Assembly: GCA_902785945.1 (NCBI GenBank)
Contig: CADAAR010000011.1
Span: 34,545-98,544 of the forward strand
DNA: 64,000 bases
Direction: 5' to 3'
DNA from: an uncultured Prevotellaceae bacterium
Lineage (GTDB): Bacteria > Bacteroidota > Bacteroidia > Bacteroidales > Bacteroidaceae
Part shown: piece by piece, positions 1 through 8,468 of the stretch
Position numbering within the stretch: the first letter of the stretch is position 1
How the letters are laid out: each line of letters begins with the position of its first letter
The notes under the pieces: model-generated
Told to the model about the DNA's origin: nothing
Databases searched by the model: none
What the model saw: only the letters and a program-made list of their open reading frames with translations
Program-made: the position numbers and the translations under genes

Positions 1-264
1 GACAACGTCTATGCCTATCCGAATCCTGTTACATCAGACTATACTGGTTTGATTACCATTGTAGGTCTCAGCTATAATGCTGATGTGAAAATCACAACTT
101 CTAGCGGCATATTGGTAGCCGAGGGACGAAGCAATGGAGGCTCTTTTACCTGGGATGGATGTGATAAAAAGGGTAGGAGAGTGGCTTCTGGAATATATAT
201 GGTAATTACAGCGACAAAAGATGGTGAAAAGGGAACAGTTTGCAAAATAGCGGTCATCAACTAA
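1..264 (+). CDS. C-terminal end of a T9SS-sorted protein, possibly PorZ-like (partial)
   Basis: The frame is open from base 1 to a TAA at 262-264, giving 87 residues with no start in the window. The sequence opens with VYAYPNPV, followed by a small beta-rich domain with GSFTWDG and GRRVASGIYMV, and ends in CKIAVIN. This is the pattern of type IX secretion C-terminal sorting domains of the FlgD/Ig-like kind. The wording resembles the tail of PorZ-type proteins of Bacteroidales, which carry beta-propellers upstream, but the propellers are outside the window, so PorZ is only a guess. The CotH gene follows 7 bp later on the same strand. Confidence 0.7.
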   Translation, partial: DNVYAYPNPVTSDYTGLITIVGLSYNADVKITTSSGILVAEGRSNGGSFTWDGCDKKGRRVASGIYMVITATKDGEKGTVCKIAVIN

Positions 265-271
265 CTGATCT

Positions 272-1696
272 ATGAGAAAGCTGTTATCATACCTTTTTCT
301 GTCTTTACTTTTTGTTTCTCAAATTAAAGCACAGGACAATAACTTCGATATTGACAGTCTGATGAATATAGGACTGCCTGTAATCATCGTCAATACAGTC
401 AACCAAGAATTTCCCACATGTGATTACGTAACAAGTCCTGAAGGCTCTTTTGGACAAAGTATCACCAACAACAATAAAGTTGCATGTCAGATCATCATTA
501 TCCAAGAACAGGATACACTCTATAATAGTGGTGAGTACAAAAAAGGGTCAAGTGGTGCTACTATTAAAATAAATGGTAATACGTCTGCCTATTGGTTTGA
601 TAATAAACCCTATAAAATTAAATTAGAGAAAAAAACTGACCTCTTACTACGTCATGATGATAAATATGAAGATAAAGAATGGAGACTCATAAGAGATGGT
701 TATACGCTCAATACAATTATTGGATTTAAACTCAGCGAACTAATTGGTATGCCTTGGACACCACAATATCAGCCTTGTAATGTTGTCATAAACGATGATT
801 ATCAAGGTTGTTATCTATTAATTGAATCTGTTAAACGGAATCCTGATTGTCGACTGAATGTAGATAAAGACAATGGTTTTATTATAGAACGTGATGCCTA
901 TTGGTGGAATGAAGAAAAATATTTCTGTACCAATTTCTTCAGCCAAAATAATTACTACCGTTGGACATGGAAACATCCAGATGAAGAGGATTTTACCATT
1001 GAACAAGAAAACTATATCAGAGAATATATCAACCAAGCAGAACAAAGCATTTTTGATGGTACTTATGATCATTATATCGATGTAAATACTTTTGCTTGGT
1101 GGGTATTAGCACACGATATTCTTGGTTCCCATGATGCTGGAGGATGTAATATGTATGTAACTAAATATGATCAGACTGATCAGACTCTATTACAAATGGG
1201 TAACCTCTGGGACTTTGACTCCAGTTATGGAATGGAAAAAGGACAGTTCTCTAGAATACACACGAGCGATTATGACTTCTATTATGACAACCTATTTAAT
1301 AATGAGAATAAACTGTTTGTCAAGGCTTATAAAAAGAAATGGAATGAAATAAAGCATACACTTAATGATCAATTGTATGATTTTATCAGTTCATTTAAGA
1401 GTAGTGAATTAGGAGAAAAGCTTCAAAAATCATGGGATTGTCAAAGTAAACGATGGGATACTGATATAGTATCTATCAGTAATCGTGCAGATGCTTCTAT
1501 TGATTGGTTTAACAGTCACTTGCCACTACTTGGACAAAACATTGAACTCATTGATGACACTGATACTGGTATCAAATCATATCATACCCATCAACAGAAT
1601 AATACTCCTATTTATACGATATACGGTCAACGAGTTCATCATACTAAAAAAGGTATTTATATCCAGAATGGAAAGAAAATAATCATAAAAAAATGA
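272..1696 (+). CDS. CotH kinase family protein, secreted
   Basis: 474 residues with an N-terminal signal peptide (about residues 1-20, ending in KAQ). The CotH domain covers most of the protein. Recognisable pieces are the RDGYTLNTIIGFKLSELIG region, the ESVKRNPD stretch, and GNLWDFDSSYG near residue 312, the acidic motif of CotH kinases. CotH of spore formers phosphorylates coat proteins. The bacteroidete secreted versions have no settled substrate. The last 25 residues (IYTIYGQRV...GIYIQNGKKIIIKK) look like the short T9SS-type tail common in Prevotella secreted proteins. It starts 7 bp after the preceding gene, so the two are probably cotranscribed. Confidence 0.8.
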   Translation: MRKLLSYLFLSLLFVSQIKAQDNNFDIDSLMNIGLPVIIVNTVNQEFPTCDYVTSPEGSFGQSITNNNKVACQIIIIQEQDTLYNSGEYKKGSSGATIKINGNTSAYWFDNKPYKIKLEKKTDLLLRHDDKYEDKEWRLIRDGYTLNTIIGFKLSELIGMPWTPQYQPCNVVINDDYQGCYLLIESVKRNPDCRLNVDKDNGFIIERDAYWWNEEKYFCTNFFSQNNYYRWTWKHPDEEDFTIEQENYIREYINQAEQSIFDGTYDHYIDVNTFAWWVLAHDILGSHDAGGCNMYVTKYDQTDQTLLQMGNLWDFDSSYGMEKGQFSRIHTSDYDFYYDNLFNNENKLFVKAYKKKWNEIKHTLNDQLYDFISSFKSSELGEKLQKSWDCQSKRWDTDIVSISNRADASIDWFNSHLPLLGQNIELIDDTDTGIKSYHTHQQNNTPIYTIYGQRVHHTKKGIYIQNGKKIIIKK

Positions 1697-1701
1697 TTTA
1701 T

Positions 1702-2772
1702 TTATCGTCTGCCATTAAGAATACTTGTTATTCCAGGAATGATTTTAAGAGATACTTGATAAACCACCAGACTGGCTGATAATGTCAGTATTACCATTAA
1801 TATATAATAAAGGTATAGGATAAAATCATTGCCTATTGACGGAATGAAATAGGTGGAAACTGTCATCAGGGAGGCAGAGAAAAGTCGATGGACAGCAAAG
1901 ACAAAGAACACACTCGATACAAGATATTTTCTTTCTTTCCAACGTTGTGTTTCTATCATATAAGCTGTGATAGCAAAGACAGCTGCCTGAACGAATAAGT
2001 CAGTGATATTATAGACGGTATCATTATCATTCAACCAATAAGCAACCAATACAGCAGCTATCATCATCGCGATATGCGCCTGAACAGGTATTCGCTTAAA
2101 GATACGAATAAAGTCGATATGCATCACAGAAAAATAAGCTCCTAACATGTAATAGACGATAGCGTTACACTGAATACCAGGCATCTCAGGAATGAAATCA
2201 GTGAAATAAAGTACACCTATTATTAATAATATAAAGTGACGCAGATATTTAACGAGGCAATAGATGATAGGACTCAACAGGAAAAGCACAAACAAACATT
2301 GTAAGAACCAGAAAGCACCCACCAAACAAGCCCGCTGATCATCGGCCAAACCTGTAATCTGACTTATATCCCAGAATATCCACAAAAAATCCTGCCATCT
2401 GAAATCAGCGATATGCTTATGCAGAATTACCAAGGTATCCGGTTTGATCAGTTGCATCACAGCTAAGATAGCAAAATAGATGATATTCCATAATAAATAT
2501 GGAATAAAGATGGTACGGATACGACGCTTCAGTTTCTTCTGATAAAGGCTTAAATCTAAAAAGCCTTCCTTGAAAAATAGAAAGCCCGAGATAAAAAAGA
2601 ATAAAGGTACAGCGATACATACCAACTTCATCGTGATGTAAACTAAGAAATAGAAGACAGACCTTGTCTCCAATTCTGGATTCTTCACTAATAAGTTACA
2701 GTGAATGAATATCACTGCAATAATCAGTGGAAATCGTAAGAATGATACAACACGAGAAGTAAGCGCATCCAT
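1702..2772 (-). CDS. Acyltransferase 3 family membrane protein
   Basis: 356 residues with about ten hydrophobic segments and no signal peptide. The N-terminus (SRVVSFLRFPLIIAVIFIH) matches the first helix of integral membrane acyltransferases of the OafA/YrhL type, in which the histidine at the end of helix 1 is catalytic. These enzymes move acetyl or similar groups onto cell-surface polysaccharides. It starts 6 bp downstream of nadA on the same strand and so is probably cotranscribed, though no functional link is evident. The donor and acceptor cannot be told from sequence. Confidence 0.8.
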   Translation of the reverse strand: MDALTSRVVSFLRFPLIIAVIFIHCNLLVKNPELETRSVFYFLVYITMKLVCIAVPLFFFISGFLFFKEGFLDLSLYQKKLKRRIRTIFIPYLLWNIIYFAILAVMQLIKPDTLVILHKHIADFRWQDFLWIFWDISQITGLADDQRACLVGAFWFLQCLFVLFLLSPIIYCLVKYLRHFILLIIGVLYFTDFIPEMPGIQCNAIVYYMLGAYFSVMHIDFIRIFKRIPVQAHIAMMIAAVLVAYWLNDNDTVYNITDLFVQAAVFAITAYMIETQRWKERKYLVSSVFFVFAVHRLFSASLMTVSTYFIPSIGNDFILYLYYILMVILTLSASLVVYQVSLKIIPGITSILNGRR

Positions 2773-2778
2773 ACTGCC

Positions 2779-3768
2779 TTAACTCAATTCCAGCATCCTA
2801 TTGATGGGTTTTACAGCTTTCTTAGCTATCTTCGGATCTACTTCTACAGAAGGCCACCCATACTTTAAGGCATTATAAATCTTTAGCAGCGAGTTCATCT
2901 TCATATACTGGCACTCGTTACATGAGCATTCCAAGCCGCTCTCACTTATTTCAGGAGGTACAGGAATAAATTCCTTGTCAGGACAAGTTCGTTGCATCTC
3001 GTGCAGAATACCAGCCTCTGTAGCCACAATAAACTTTTTTTGATCGCTCTGTTGTGCATAGTTCAACATCGTAGCTGTAGATCCTTTTACATCAGCCAAA
3101 GCCAGAACAGGACCTTTACACTCCAAATGTGCCATCACAATTGCATCTGGATACTTTTTCTTCAGTTCAACTATCTTTGAAACAGAAAAGCGCTCATGCA
3201 CATGACAACCACCATTCCAAAGCAACATCTGCCTACCTGTTACCTCATTGATATAATTACCTAAGTTATAATCAGGACCAAATATCAGTTTAGCATCCTT
3301 TGGCAACTGATCTACCACCTTCTTGGCATTTCCACTAGTCACGACTACATCTGTCAGAGCCTTTACTGCAGCAGTTGTATTTACATAAGAGACGACTTGA
3401 TAACCAGGATGCTCTTTCTTGAATTGCTTCAAGTCTTCTGCCTTACAAGAATCAGCCAAAGAACAGCCAGCATTCAAGTCAGGACAAAGAACAGTCTTTT
3501 CTGGTGATAGCAGCTTACATGTTTCAGCCATAAAGTGAACACCACACATCACCATTATCTTGGCATCCGTCTCGGCAGCCTTACGGGCTAAAGCCAAAGA
3601 GTCGCCTACAAAGTCTGCTATCTCTTGTATATCACCTATTGTATAATAGTGAGCCAGAATAATAGCACCTTTCTCCTCACACATCTTTCTGATTTCAGCC
3701 TTCAGGTCTGTACCTTCTGCTACAGGTTCATCAATAAAACCTTGTTTAATCCACTCCTTTTTCAACAT
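2779..3768 (-). CDS. nadA: Quinolinate synthase A
   Basis: 329 residues, the usual length for NadA, the [4Fe-4S] enzyme that condenses iminoaspartate with dihydroxyacetone phosphate to quinolinate in de novo NAD synthesis. Family landmarks are HYYTIGDIQEIADFVGDS (from residue 40), MCGVHFMAET (Cys75), CPDLNAGCSLADSC, NGGCHVHE (Cys188), and the C-terminal cluster at Cys281/Cys283/Cys286. Cys75, Cys188 and one of the last group are the expected cluster ligands. nadB and nadC are not in the window. The acyltransferase gene follows 6 bp downstream. Confidence 0.96.
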   Translation of the reverse strand: MLKKEWIKQGFIDEPVAEGTDLKAEIRKMCEEKGAIILAHYYTIGDIQEIADFVGDSLALARKAAETDAKIMVMCGVHFMAETCKLLSPEKTVLCPDLNAGCSLADSCKAEDLKQFKKEHPGYQVVSYVNTTAAVKALTDVVVTSGNAKKVVDQLPKDAKLIFGPDYNLGNYINEVTGRQMLLWNGGCHVHERFSVSKIVELKKKYPDAIVMAHLECKGPVLALADVKGSTATMLNYAQQSDQKKFIVATEAGILHEMQRTCPDKEFIPVPPEISESGLECSCNECQYMKMNSLLKIYNALKYGWPSVEVDPKIAKKAVKPINRMLELS

Positions 3769-4125
3769 CGATATATTATCTTTTTATTTTTTCTTTTCTT
3801 TTTAAAATAGAATGAATAAGATGATGTAGCGTTTATAAGTTGGAAACTTTTTAGCGATTTACTTGCCAGTTTGTTTATTCACGTCAAAAAAGTAATTATC
3901 CACTACGATTGTGTATTGTTTCTTTCTGATAATGAATACTTAAGCTTACTTATCCACATTTTTCTATTCTGGTGCAAAATTAATAAGTTTATATCTTTTT
4001 TCAGCAAAAATAAGTGGAAAATGTGAGAATGACACGAGAATAAATGCAAAAATATACCCGCTGCCGAGACAGCGGGTAGAAAAATCCAGTTTTTTACACA
4101 AATTATTCACATAGTTATCCACACT
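3769..4125. other. Intergenic region with nadA leader and upstream terminator
   Basis: 357 bp without a gene. On the minus strand TAATTTTG (complement of 3975-3982) with TTTG at 4005-4008, 22 bp upstream, is a possible but over-spaced nadA promoter, about 200 bp from the start codon. The region also holds the hairpin terminator at 4055-4078 of the neighbouring esterase gene. I see nothing else. Confidence 0.4.
4055..4078 (-). terminator. Intrinsic terminator of the CE15-like esterase gene
   Basis: A perfect 9-bp stem, TACCCGCTG / CAGCGGGTA, with a six-base loop. On the minus strand it is followed by TATTTTTGC. It lies about 50 bp after the stop codon of the esterase gene. Confidence 0.75.
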
Positions 4126-5343
4126 TTATTTGATGCCAGACACTACTTGAATATCCTTCGTATCGGTTTCTTTACCTAAAAGGAACTTGTCAATGAAAGC
4201 TTGCACTTCTGGGAATTGTCTTTCAGGCAGCTGACAATGGCCGTGTCCTTCAACAATCGAATAGCCAAAGCGATCACCAATACCAAAGAAATTCCAGACT
4301 TCCTTGGCAGCCTTAGCTGAAACCACCATCGAGCCGTCAGCCAACCACTCGTAGTCAGGATTACCCAAAAGCAAAAGGGCGCGAGGACATACCATCGTAC
4401 AAAGCTCATGCTGATCGTAAGGCAAACGATACACAGAATCTCCATGGAAATTCTCTTTCTGACTCTCCATAAACCAATGATAGTCCGTCTTATCGAGGTC
4501 CTCTAAGTTCTTTCCCTTCAAGGTAGACTCATGTGAGGTACGCCAGGCTGCTGCACCACCACCACCAGGTTCCTGAGCAATGGTCAGAGCGATACGCTCA
4601 TCGAAAGCACCACAATAGAGAGCCATCTTTCCAGCATAAGAACAACCAGATACACCAATATGTTTGATATCAATCTTAGTGACCTCAGGACCCAGCTGCT
4701 GCAGACCATCGATGAGACGGCTTAAACCCCAGGCCCACTCGCTGTAAGCACCATTATTCTTCAGTTCTGGGTAAAGGCGATCAAAATTATGTTCTCCTCT
4801 TTCATGATGCCTTCCCATCTGTCCGTAGTCATTGACTTGCTTCTCGCGATAGTTCATAATAGCGATTGGACGATCATTAAAGAGCTGTCTTGGCAATGCC
4901 AGCATACTGGTACCAATCATCAGCGCATAAGGTGGCTTTCCTACTTTTGGATAACTGATGGTGGAACTGAGTGTCAGCGTCTGGCCATTAACAGTAACGT
5001 CTACAATCAACGTATCGCCAGACATCTTGGCTTTTACACTTCCATCAGGAACGGTTGGCTTGGTACCAATACCGTAGTGCTGAATCATATTGGAAATCTC
5101 ACTACGACGCTTGGACCAATCTTTGAAACTCTTCACTTTACCTTTGCCATTGCTCCATTTCAGGGGATCGGGCAATTCACGGATTTCAGGCAGGGCATCG
5201 ATGGTGGGCATCTTTGGCGCAGCAAACGCACTGCCTGTGTTCTCAACGGCATAAACAAGAGGTACATTACCTTTCTGCTTTTGGGCATATCCAATACTAG
5301 TGCCACAAAGCATCATAAACGACATAAATAGTAGCTTTTTCAT
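4126..5343 (-). CDS. Glucuronoyl esterase-like protein (CE15 family)
   Basis: 405 residues with a signal peptide (about 1-20, ending in GYAQ). The alpha/beta-hydrolase fold carries the CE15 serine motif GCSYAGK (Ser235), the CPRALLLLGNPDYEWL stretch found before the acid/base region, and the C-terminal GHGHC with the expected catalytic His369. Glucuronoyl esterases cleave the ester between xylan 4-O-methylglucuronate and lignin. The canonical motif is GCSRNGK, where Arg helps form the oxyanion hole; here Tyr-Ala replaces Arg-Asn. This may be a divergent CE15 with altered chemistry. It has its own promoter and terminator. Confidence 0.82.
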   Translation of the reverse strand: MKKLLFMSFMMLCGTSIGYAQKQKGNVPLVYAVENTGSAFAAPKMPTIDALPEIRELPDPLKWSNGKGKVKSFKDWSKRRSEISNMIQHYGIGTKPTVPDGSVKAKMSGDTLIVDVTVNGQTLTLSSTISYPKVGKPPYALMIGTSMLALPRQLFNDRPIAIMNYREKQVNDYGQMGRHHERGEHNFDRLYPELKNNGAYSEWAWGLSRLIDGLQQLGPEVTKIDIKHIGVSGCSYAGKMALYCGAFDERIALTIAQEPGGGGAAAWRTSHESTLKGKNLEDLDKTDYHWFMESQKENFHGDSVYRLPYDQHELCTMVCPRALLLLGNPDYEWLADGSMVVSAKAAKEVWNFFGIGDRFGYSIVEGHGHCQLPERQFPEVQAFIDKFLLGKETDTKDIQVVSGIK

Positions 5344-5386
5344 CTTTCTTAATTATTAATAATGTATAGTTGATGGAATTTGGGGT

Positions 5387-5417
5387 CAAAGATACAAAAA
5401 ATATCGATTCGAACAAA
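5387..5417 (-). promoter_or_regulatory. Promoter of the CE15-like gene
   Basis: On the minus strand, TTTG (5414-5417), 19 bp, then TATCTTTG (5387-5394), the Bacteroidetes sigma-ABfr consensus. It sits 44 bp upstream of the start codon and faces the divergent TrmH promoter. Confidence 0.8.
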
Positions 5418-5444
5418 GTGAAAACGACAAAATGCGTTCTTAAT

Positions 5445-5475
5445 TTTGTGGTTTATACATTTTTATATAATTTTG
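5445..5475 (+). promoter_or_regulatory. Promoter of the TrmH-family gene
   Basis: TTTG (5445-5448), 19 bp, then TAATTTTG (5468-5475). The box ends 8 bp before the ATG at 5484, so the leader would be only a few bases if that start is used. Confidence 0.75.
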
Positions 5476-5483
5476 CAACCACA

Positions 5484-6011
5484 ATGAAAAAGTTAAGGAC
5501 GATAGAAATGCAGCGTTTGTCTGTTGATGAATTCAAACAGGCAGAGAAACTACCTTTGATTGTGGTGCTCGATGATGTGCGTTCGATGCATAATGTGGGT
5601 AGTGTGTTTCGAACGGGCGATGCCTTCCGTATCGAGGCCGTCTATCTCTGTGGCATCACCTCAACCCCTCCGAATGCTGAAATTCATAAGACGGCATTAG
5701 GCGCAGAGGATAGTGTGGAATGGAAGGCTTTTACTACTGCACAAGAGGCACTTGTTGAATTAAAAGAGGCAGGTTTTGAGATTTACTCCGTTGAACAGGC
5801 ACATGGCTCTACGATGCTGCAGGACTTTAAGCCTGAAAAGGGAAAGCGTTATGCTGTAGTCTTGGGCAACGAAGTGAAAGGTGTGCATCAGGAAGTGATC
5901 GATGCCTCAGACGGATGCCTGGAGATTCCGCAGTTTGGCACCAAGCATTCAATGAACGTCTCTGTCACAGCAGGCATCATCATCTGGCATTTCGCCCAAA
6001 CCATATTATAA
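5484..6011 (+). CDS. TrmH family RNA 2'-O-methyltransferase (SpoU class)
   Basis: About 175 residues with the SPOUT fold signatures: VVLDDVRSMHNVGSVFRTGDAF (motif 1), VVLGNEVKGVHQEVIDASD (motif 2) and EIPQFGTKHSMNVSVTAG (motif 3), the knotted S-adenosylmethionine site. It methylates a ribose 2'-OH in tRNA or rRNA; the target position is unknown. I chose 5484 because homologues start MRKL/MKKL at that point. An upstream in-frame ATG at 5370 precedes the promoter. An alternative start at 5508 has a better purine stretch (AAGGA) before it. Confidence 0.85.
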   Translation: MKKLRTIEMQRLSVDEFKQAEKLPLIVVLDDVRSMHNVGSVFRTGDAFRIEAVYLCGITSTPPNAEIHKTALGAEDSVEWKAFTTAQEALVELKEAGFEIYSVEQAHGSTMLQDFKPEKGKRYAVVLGNEVKGVHQEVIDASDGCLEIPQFGTKHSMNVSVTAGIIIWHFAQTIL

Positions 6012-6015
6012 ACAG

Positions 6016-6043
6016 AAATCCCCGCAAACAACTGCGGGGATTT
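6016..6043. terminator. Bidirectional terminator
   Basis: An 11-bp stem (6016-6026 with 6033-6043, core ATCCCCGCA / TGCGGGGAT) with a six-base loop, flanked by A-runs on one side and T-runs on the other. It separates the convergent TrmH gene and the rubredoxin operon and can serve both. Confidence 0.85.
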
Positions 6044-6051
6044 TGTTTTCC

Positions 6052-6216
6052 TTACTCCTCAACGGGTGAAAAATCACTCTTTCCTACACCACAGACAGGG
6101 CATACCCAATCCTCAGGGATGTCTTCGAATGCTGTGCCTGGAGCAATGCCGCCATCAGCGTCACCCTCTGCTGGGTCATACACATAACCACATACGTCGC
6201 AAACATACTTTTTCAT
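6052..6216 (-). CDS. Rubredoxin
   Basis: 54 residues, the normal rubredoxin size. The two iron-binding knuckles are visible: CDVCGY (Cys6, Cys9) and CPVCGV (Cys39, Cys42). Between them are [16 protein letters not shown] and the WVCP motif. It is a small one-electron carrier, typically serving oxygen or peroxide detoxification in anaerobes. It starts 13 bp downstream of the glycosyltransferase gene on the same strand, so it is probably the last gene of that operon. No reductase partner is adjacent. Confidence 0.95.
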   Translation of the reverse strand: MKKYVCDVCGYVYDPAEGDADGGIAPGTAFEDIPEDWVCPVCGVGKSDFSPVEE

Positions 6217-6229
6217 AATCGTACTTGTT

Positions 6230-7282
6230 TTAGTTATTAATAATAGATTCTATTCTTTCAACAATCCGCTCTGGCGGAATGTTCTTCATACAAGCATAGT
6301 CGCCTCGCTGACAAGGCTTCTGACCATAGATGCTGCAGGGTCTGCAGTCAAGATCGAGTTGAATGATATTATCCTTGGGCTGTCCGAAGCCTAAGAATCC
6401 GGCATAGGGATGTGTAGCGCCCCAGATGCTCACCACAGGCACAGCTGTCAATGATGCCAGATGCATATTGGCAGAGTCCATCGATATCATCACGTCCAAG
6501 TGACTCATGATGATGAGCTCCTGATACATGTTCTCGCAATAGTAAGTGGCATTGATACACTGACGATATTGGGCGCACCACATACTCAGGTATTTGTCTT
6601 CATCATGACCTTTGCCAAAGAAGAAGATACGACACTTGGGGTATTTTTCCAACAGTTGGTGAATCACCTGTTCCATCAGGCGTGGGGGATAAATCTTACC
6701 CTGATGGGCAGCAAAAGGCGCAATACCTATCCATTGTTCAAAGTTCTTCTTGGGTCCGATCTCCTTGGGCAGCAGATTCAGGTTGCCTCCCTCTTCAGGG
6801 AAGATGGAATGGAATTGCTGTATGTCGACAGGATAGCCTAACTGTTCGAACACCTTCAGATAATTCTCAAACGAGGTGGGCAACTGCTTTTTAATCTTAT
6901 GCTTAAACGACACCAGATGGCGGCGATCCTTGCGATGCTTGTTGATATGCTCCACGCGATAGCGTCCCAAGTTGAAACGCATACGCAGATACTCGGAGCG
7001 AAGCACATTATGCAAATCGGCCACCTTGGTAAACTGCTTGGCTACCAGACGACGATAGAGCGCATTCAAACCTTTGATGCCATGATACTCTACCTTCAGG
7101 TCTGCTTCCATGAAGTTCACATTGGGTGCCAGATCAGCAAACAAAGTACGGGCGTACCCACGACTTAATACTGTAATGCGTATGTCAGGATACTGATTGG
7201 CGAGTGACCATACCACAGGAACAGTCATTGCGATGTCGCCCAACGACGAGAAGCGGATAACAAGGATATGCTCTTTCTTCAC
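6230..7282 (-). CDS. Glycosyltransferase family 9 (heptosyltransferase-like)
   Basis: 350 residues. The N-terminus [22 protein letters not shown] is the GT9 signature, and the C-terminal nucleotide-sugar region reads [30 protein letters not shown]9 enzymes such as WaaC and WaaF add heptose or related sugars to the lipopolysaccharide inner core at the cytoplasmic face. The start overlaps the end of the DUF4254 gene by 4 bp (ATGA), indicating translational coupling. A Cys-rich tail ([19 protein letters not shown]) is usual for the bacteroidete members. Confidence 0.9.
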   Translation of the reverse strand: MKKEHILVIRFSSLGDIAMTVPVVWSLANQYPDIRITVLSRGYARTLFADLAPNVNFMEADLKVEYHGIKGLNALYRRLVAKQFTKVADLHNVLRSEYLRMRFNLGRYRVEHINKHRKDRRHLVSFKHKIKKQLPTSFENYLKVFEQLGYPVDIQQFHSIFPEEGGNLNLLPKEIGPKKNFEQWIGIAPFAAHQGKIYPPRLMEQVIHQLLEKYPKCRIFFFGKGHDEDKYLSMWCAQYRQCINATYYCENMYQELIIMSHLDVMISMDSANMHLASLTAVPVVSIWGATHPYAGFLGFGQPKDNIIQLDLDCRPCSIYGQKPCQRGDYACMKNIPPERIVERIESIINN

Positions 7283-7881
7283 TTCTTATAAAGGATAGGA
7301 TTTGTAGCAGGATCGTTATACATCTTCATCTGACGGTATACCTTCATATACTTCCGTCCTGCCTCGATATCTTCCAGCAACTGGTCGATGGCCAGCGACA
7401 GGTCTTTCTGCTGTTCCAACAATACCTGCAGTTTAGCCTGACACTTGGCAATATGCTCTGCTGAGGCATCCTGACGCTCCACCTGCTCCTGCATATGATA
7501 GATCTTCAGGGCCAGGATACTCAAACGGTCGACAGCCCAAGCTGGACTCTCCGTATTCAGTCTGGCATCCAGTCCAGGTTTCACTTGACTGTAGGTCTGA
7601 CGGAAGTAAGAATCGATTTCCTCTACGAGGTCTGTACGATCCTGGTTGCTTCTGTCGATTCTCCGTTTCAGCGCCAATGCCTCGACGGGATCAATATGTG
7701 GGTCGCGGATGATATCCTCATAATGCCACTGAACGGTGTCGATCCAGCATTTCAGATATAGGGCATGGTCGATACTTTCCCTCTCATAAGGATTATGAAT
7801 GGGGGTGTCAACATTATCTGTCAGATGATAGTCTTTAATCACCTGATTGAAGATTTGATTGGCGTGCTCTGTAAATGACAT
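7279..7881 (-). CDS. DUF4254 domain protein
   Basis: 200 residues, predicted soluble and largely helical, matching the DUF4254 family that is found with GT9 genes in Bacteroidetes. Its biochemical role is unknown; the location suggests LPS core assembly. The start at 7881 (MSFTEHANQIF) is chosen because it begins the family domain and lies downstream of a good promoter; an in-frame upstream start at 8034 lies beyond that promoter. It is first in a three-gene operon (DUF4254, GT9, rubredoxin). Confidence 0.8.
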   Translation of the reverse strand: MSFTEHANQIFNQVIKDYHLTDNVDTPIHNPYERESIDHALYLKCWIDTVQWHYEDIIRDPHIDPVEALALKRRIDRSNQDRTDLVEEIDSYFRQTYSQVKPGLDARLNTESPAWAVDRLSILALKIYHMQEQVERQDASAEHIAKCQAKLQVLLEQQKDLSLAIDQLLEDIEAGRKYMKVYRQMKMYNDPATNPILYKK

Positions 7882-7907
7882 TGTCAAAAAATGATTTGTT
7901 TGATTTG

Positions 7908-7938
7908 CAAAGCTACAGAAAGTTTTTGAATTGACCAA
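7908..7938 (-). promoter_or_regulatory. Promoter of the DUF4254-GT9-rubredoxin operon
   Basis: On the minus strand, TTGG (7935-7938), 19 bp, then TAGCTTTG (7908-7915), 27 bp upstream of the start codon. Confidence 0.7.
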
Positions 7939-8060
7939 CGAATTAGTGATATTTTCATCCAATTTTTGCATTTTTAGTGTTGGTAACGCACACAAAAGGG
8001 TGAAAATATGCACAAATATACCCCTTTTGTGCAAAAGAGAGTGAGTTTTCCTTAAAAAAA

Positions 8061-8092
8061 TTTGCGTAACTCAAAGAAAATGTGTTACTTTG
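8061..8092 (+). promoter_or_regulatory. Promoter of acpP-fabF-rnc
   Basis: TTTG (8061-8064), 20 bp, then TTACTTTG (8085-8092), one base off TAnnTTTG. It is followed by a leader of about 70 bp to acpP. Confidence 0.65.
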
Positions 8093-8166
8093 CACCCCGA
8101 AAGCGAAAAAATCGCAAAATTTTCAAGATAGCAAATACATTATTAACATTTTAAAGAAAGAAAATT

Positions 8167-8403
8167 ATGTCAGAAATTGAAAGCAAAGTAAAGGCTATTA
8201 TCGTAGACAAACTGGGTGTTGATGAGGCTGAGGTTAAGCCCGAGGCAAGTTTCACAAATGATCTTGGTGCTGACTCTCTCGATACCGTTGAGCTCATCAT
8301 GGAGTTTGAGAAGGAGTTCGGTATCTCTATCCCCGACGATAAGGCTGAGAAAATCGGTACTGTAGGTGATGCTATCGCTTATATCGAGGAGAACGCAAAA
8401 TAA
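8167..8403 (+). CDS. acpP: Acyl carrier protein
   Basis: 78 residues, acidic, with the phosphopantetheine site [19 protein letters not shown]; Ser37 receives the 4'-phosphopantetheine arm. It carries growing acyl chains in type II fatty acid synthesis. The order acpP, fabF, rnc is the standard arrangement. A strong hairpin between acpP and fabF could let acpP be expressed in excess. Confidence 0.98.
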   Translation: MSEIESKVKAIIVDKLGVDEAEVKPEASFTNDLGADSLDTVELIMEFEKEFGISIPDDKAEKIGTVGDAIAYIEENAK

Positions 8404-8417
8404 ATTTTGATGAATAA

Positions 8418-8453
8418 CATAATGGTTGCTTCCTATCCGAAGCAACCATTATG
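8418..8453 (+). terminator. Intercistronic 15-bp hairpin (attenuator or processing site) between acpP and fabF
   Basis: A perfect 15-bp stem (8418-8432 with 8439-8453) and a six-base loop, 15 bp after the acpP stop and 16 bp before the fabF start. Only CTTTAAAAG follows, so it is a weak terminator or an RNA-stability element rather than a full stop. Confidence 0.75.
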
Positions 8454-8468
8454 CTTTAAAAGTAGCTT

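Noticed and set aside
4789-5331. 180-codon frame on the plus strand inside the CE15-like gene
   Set aside because: An antisense shadow of the esterase gene; the protein has no recognisable domain.
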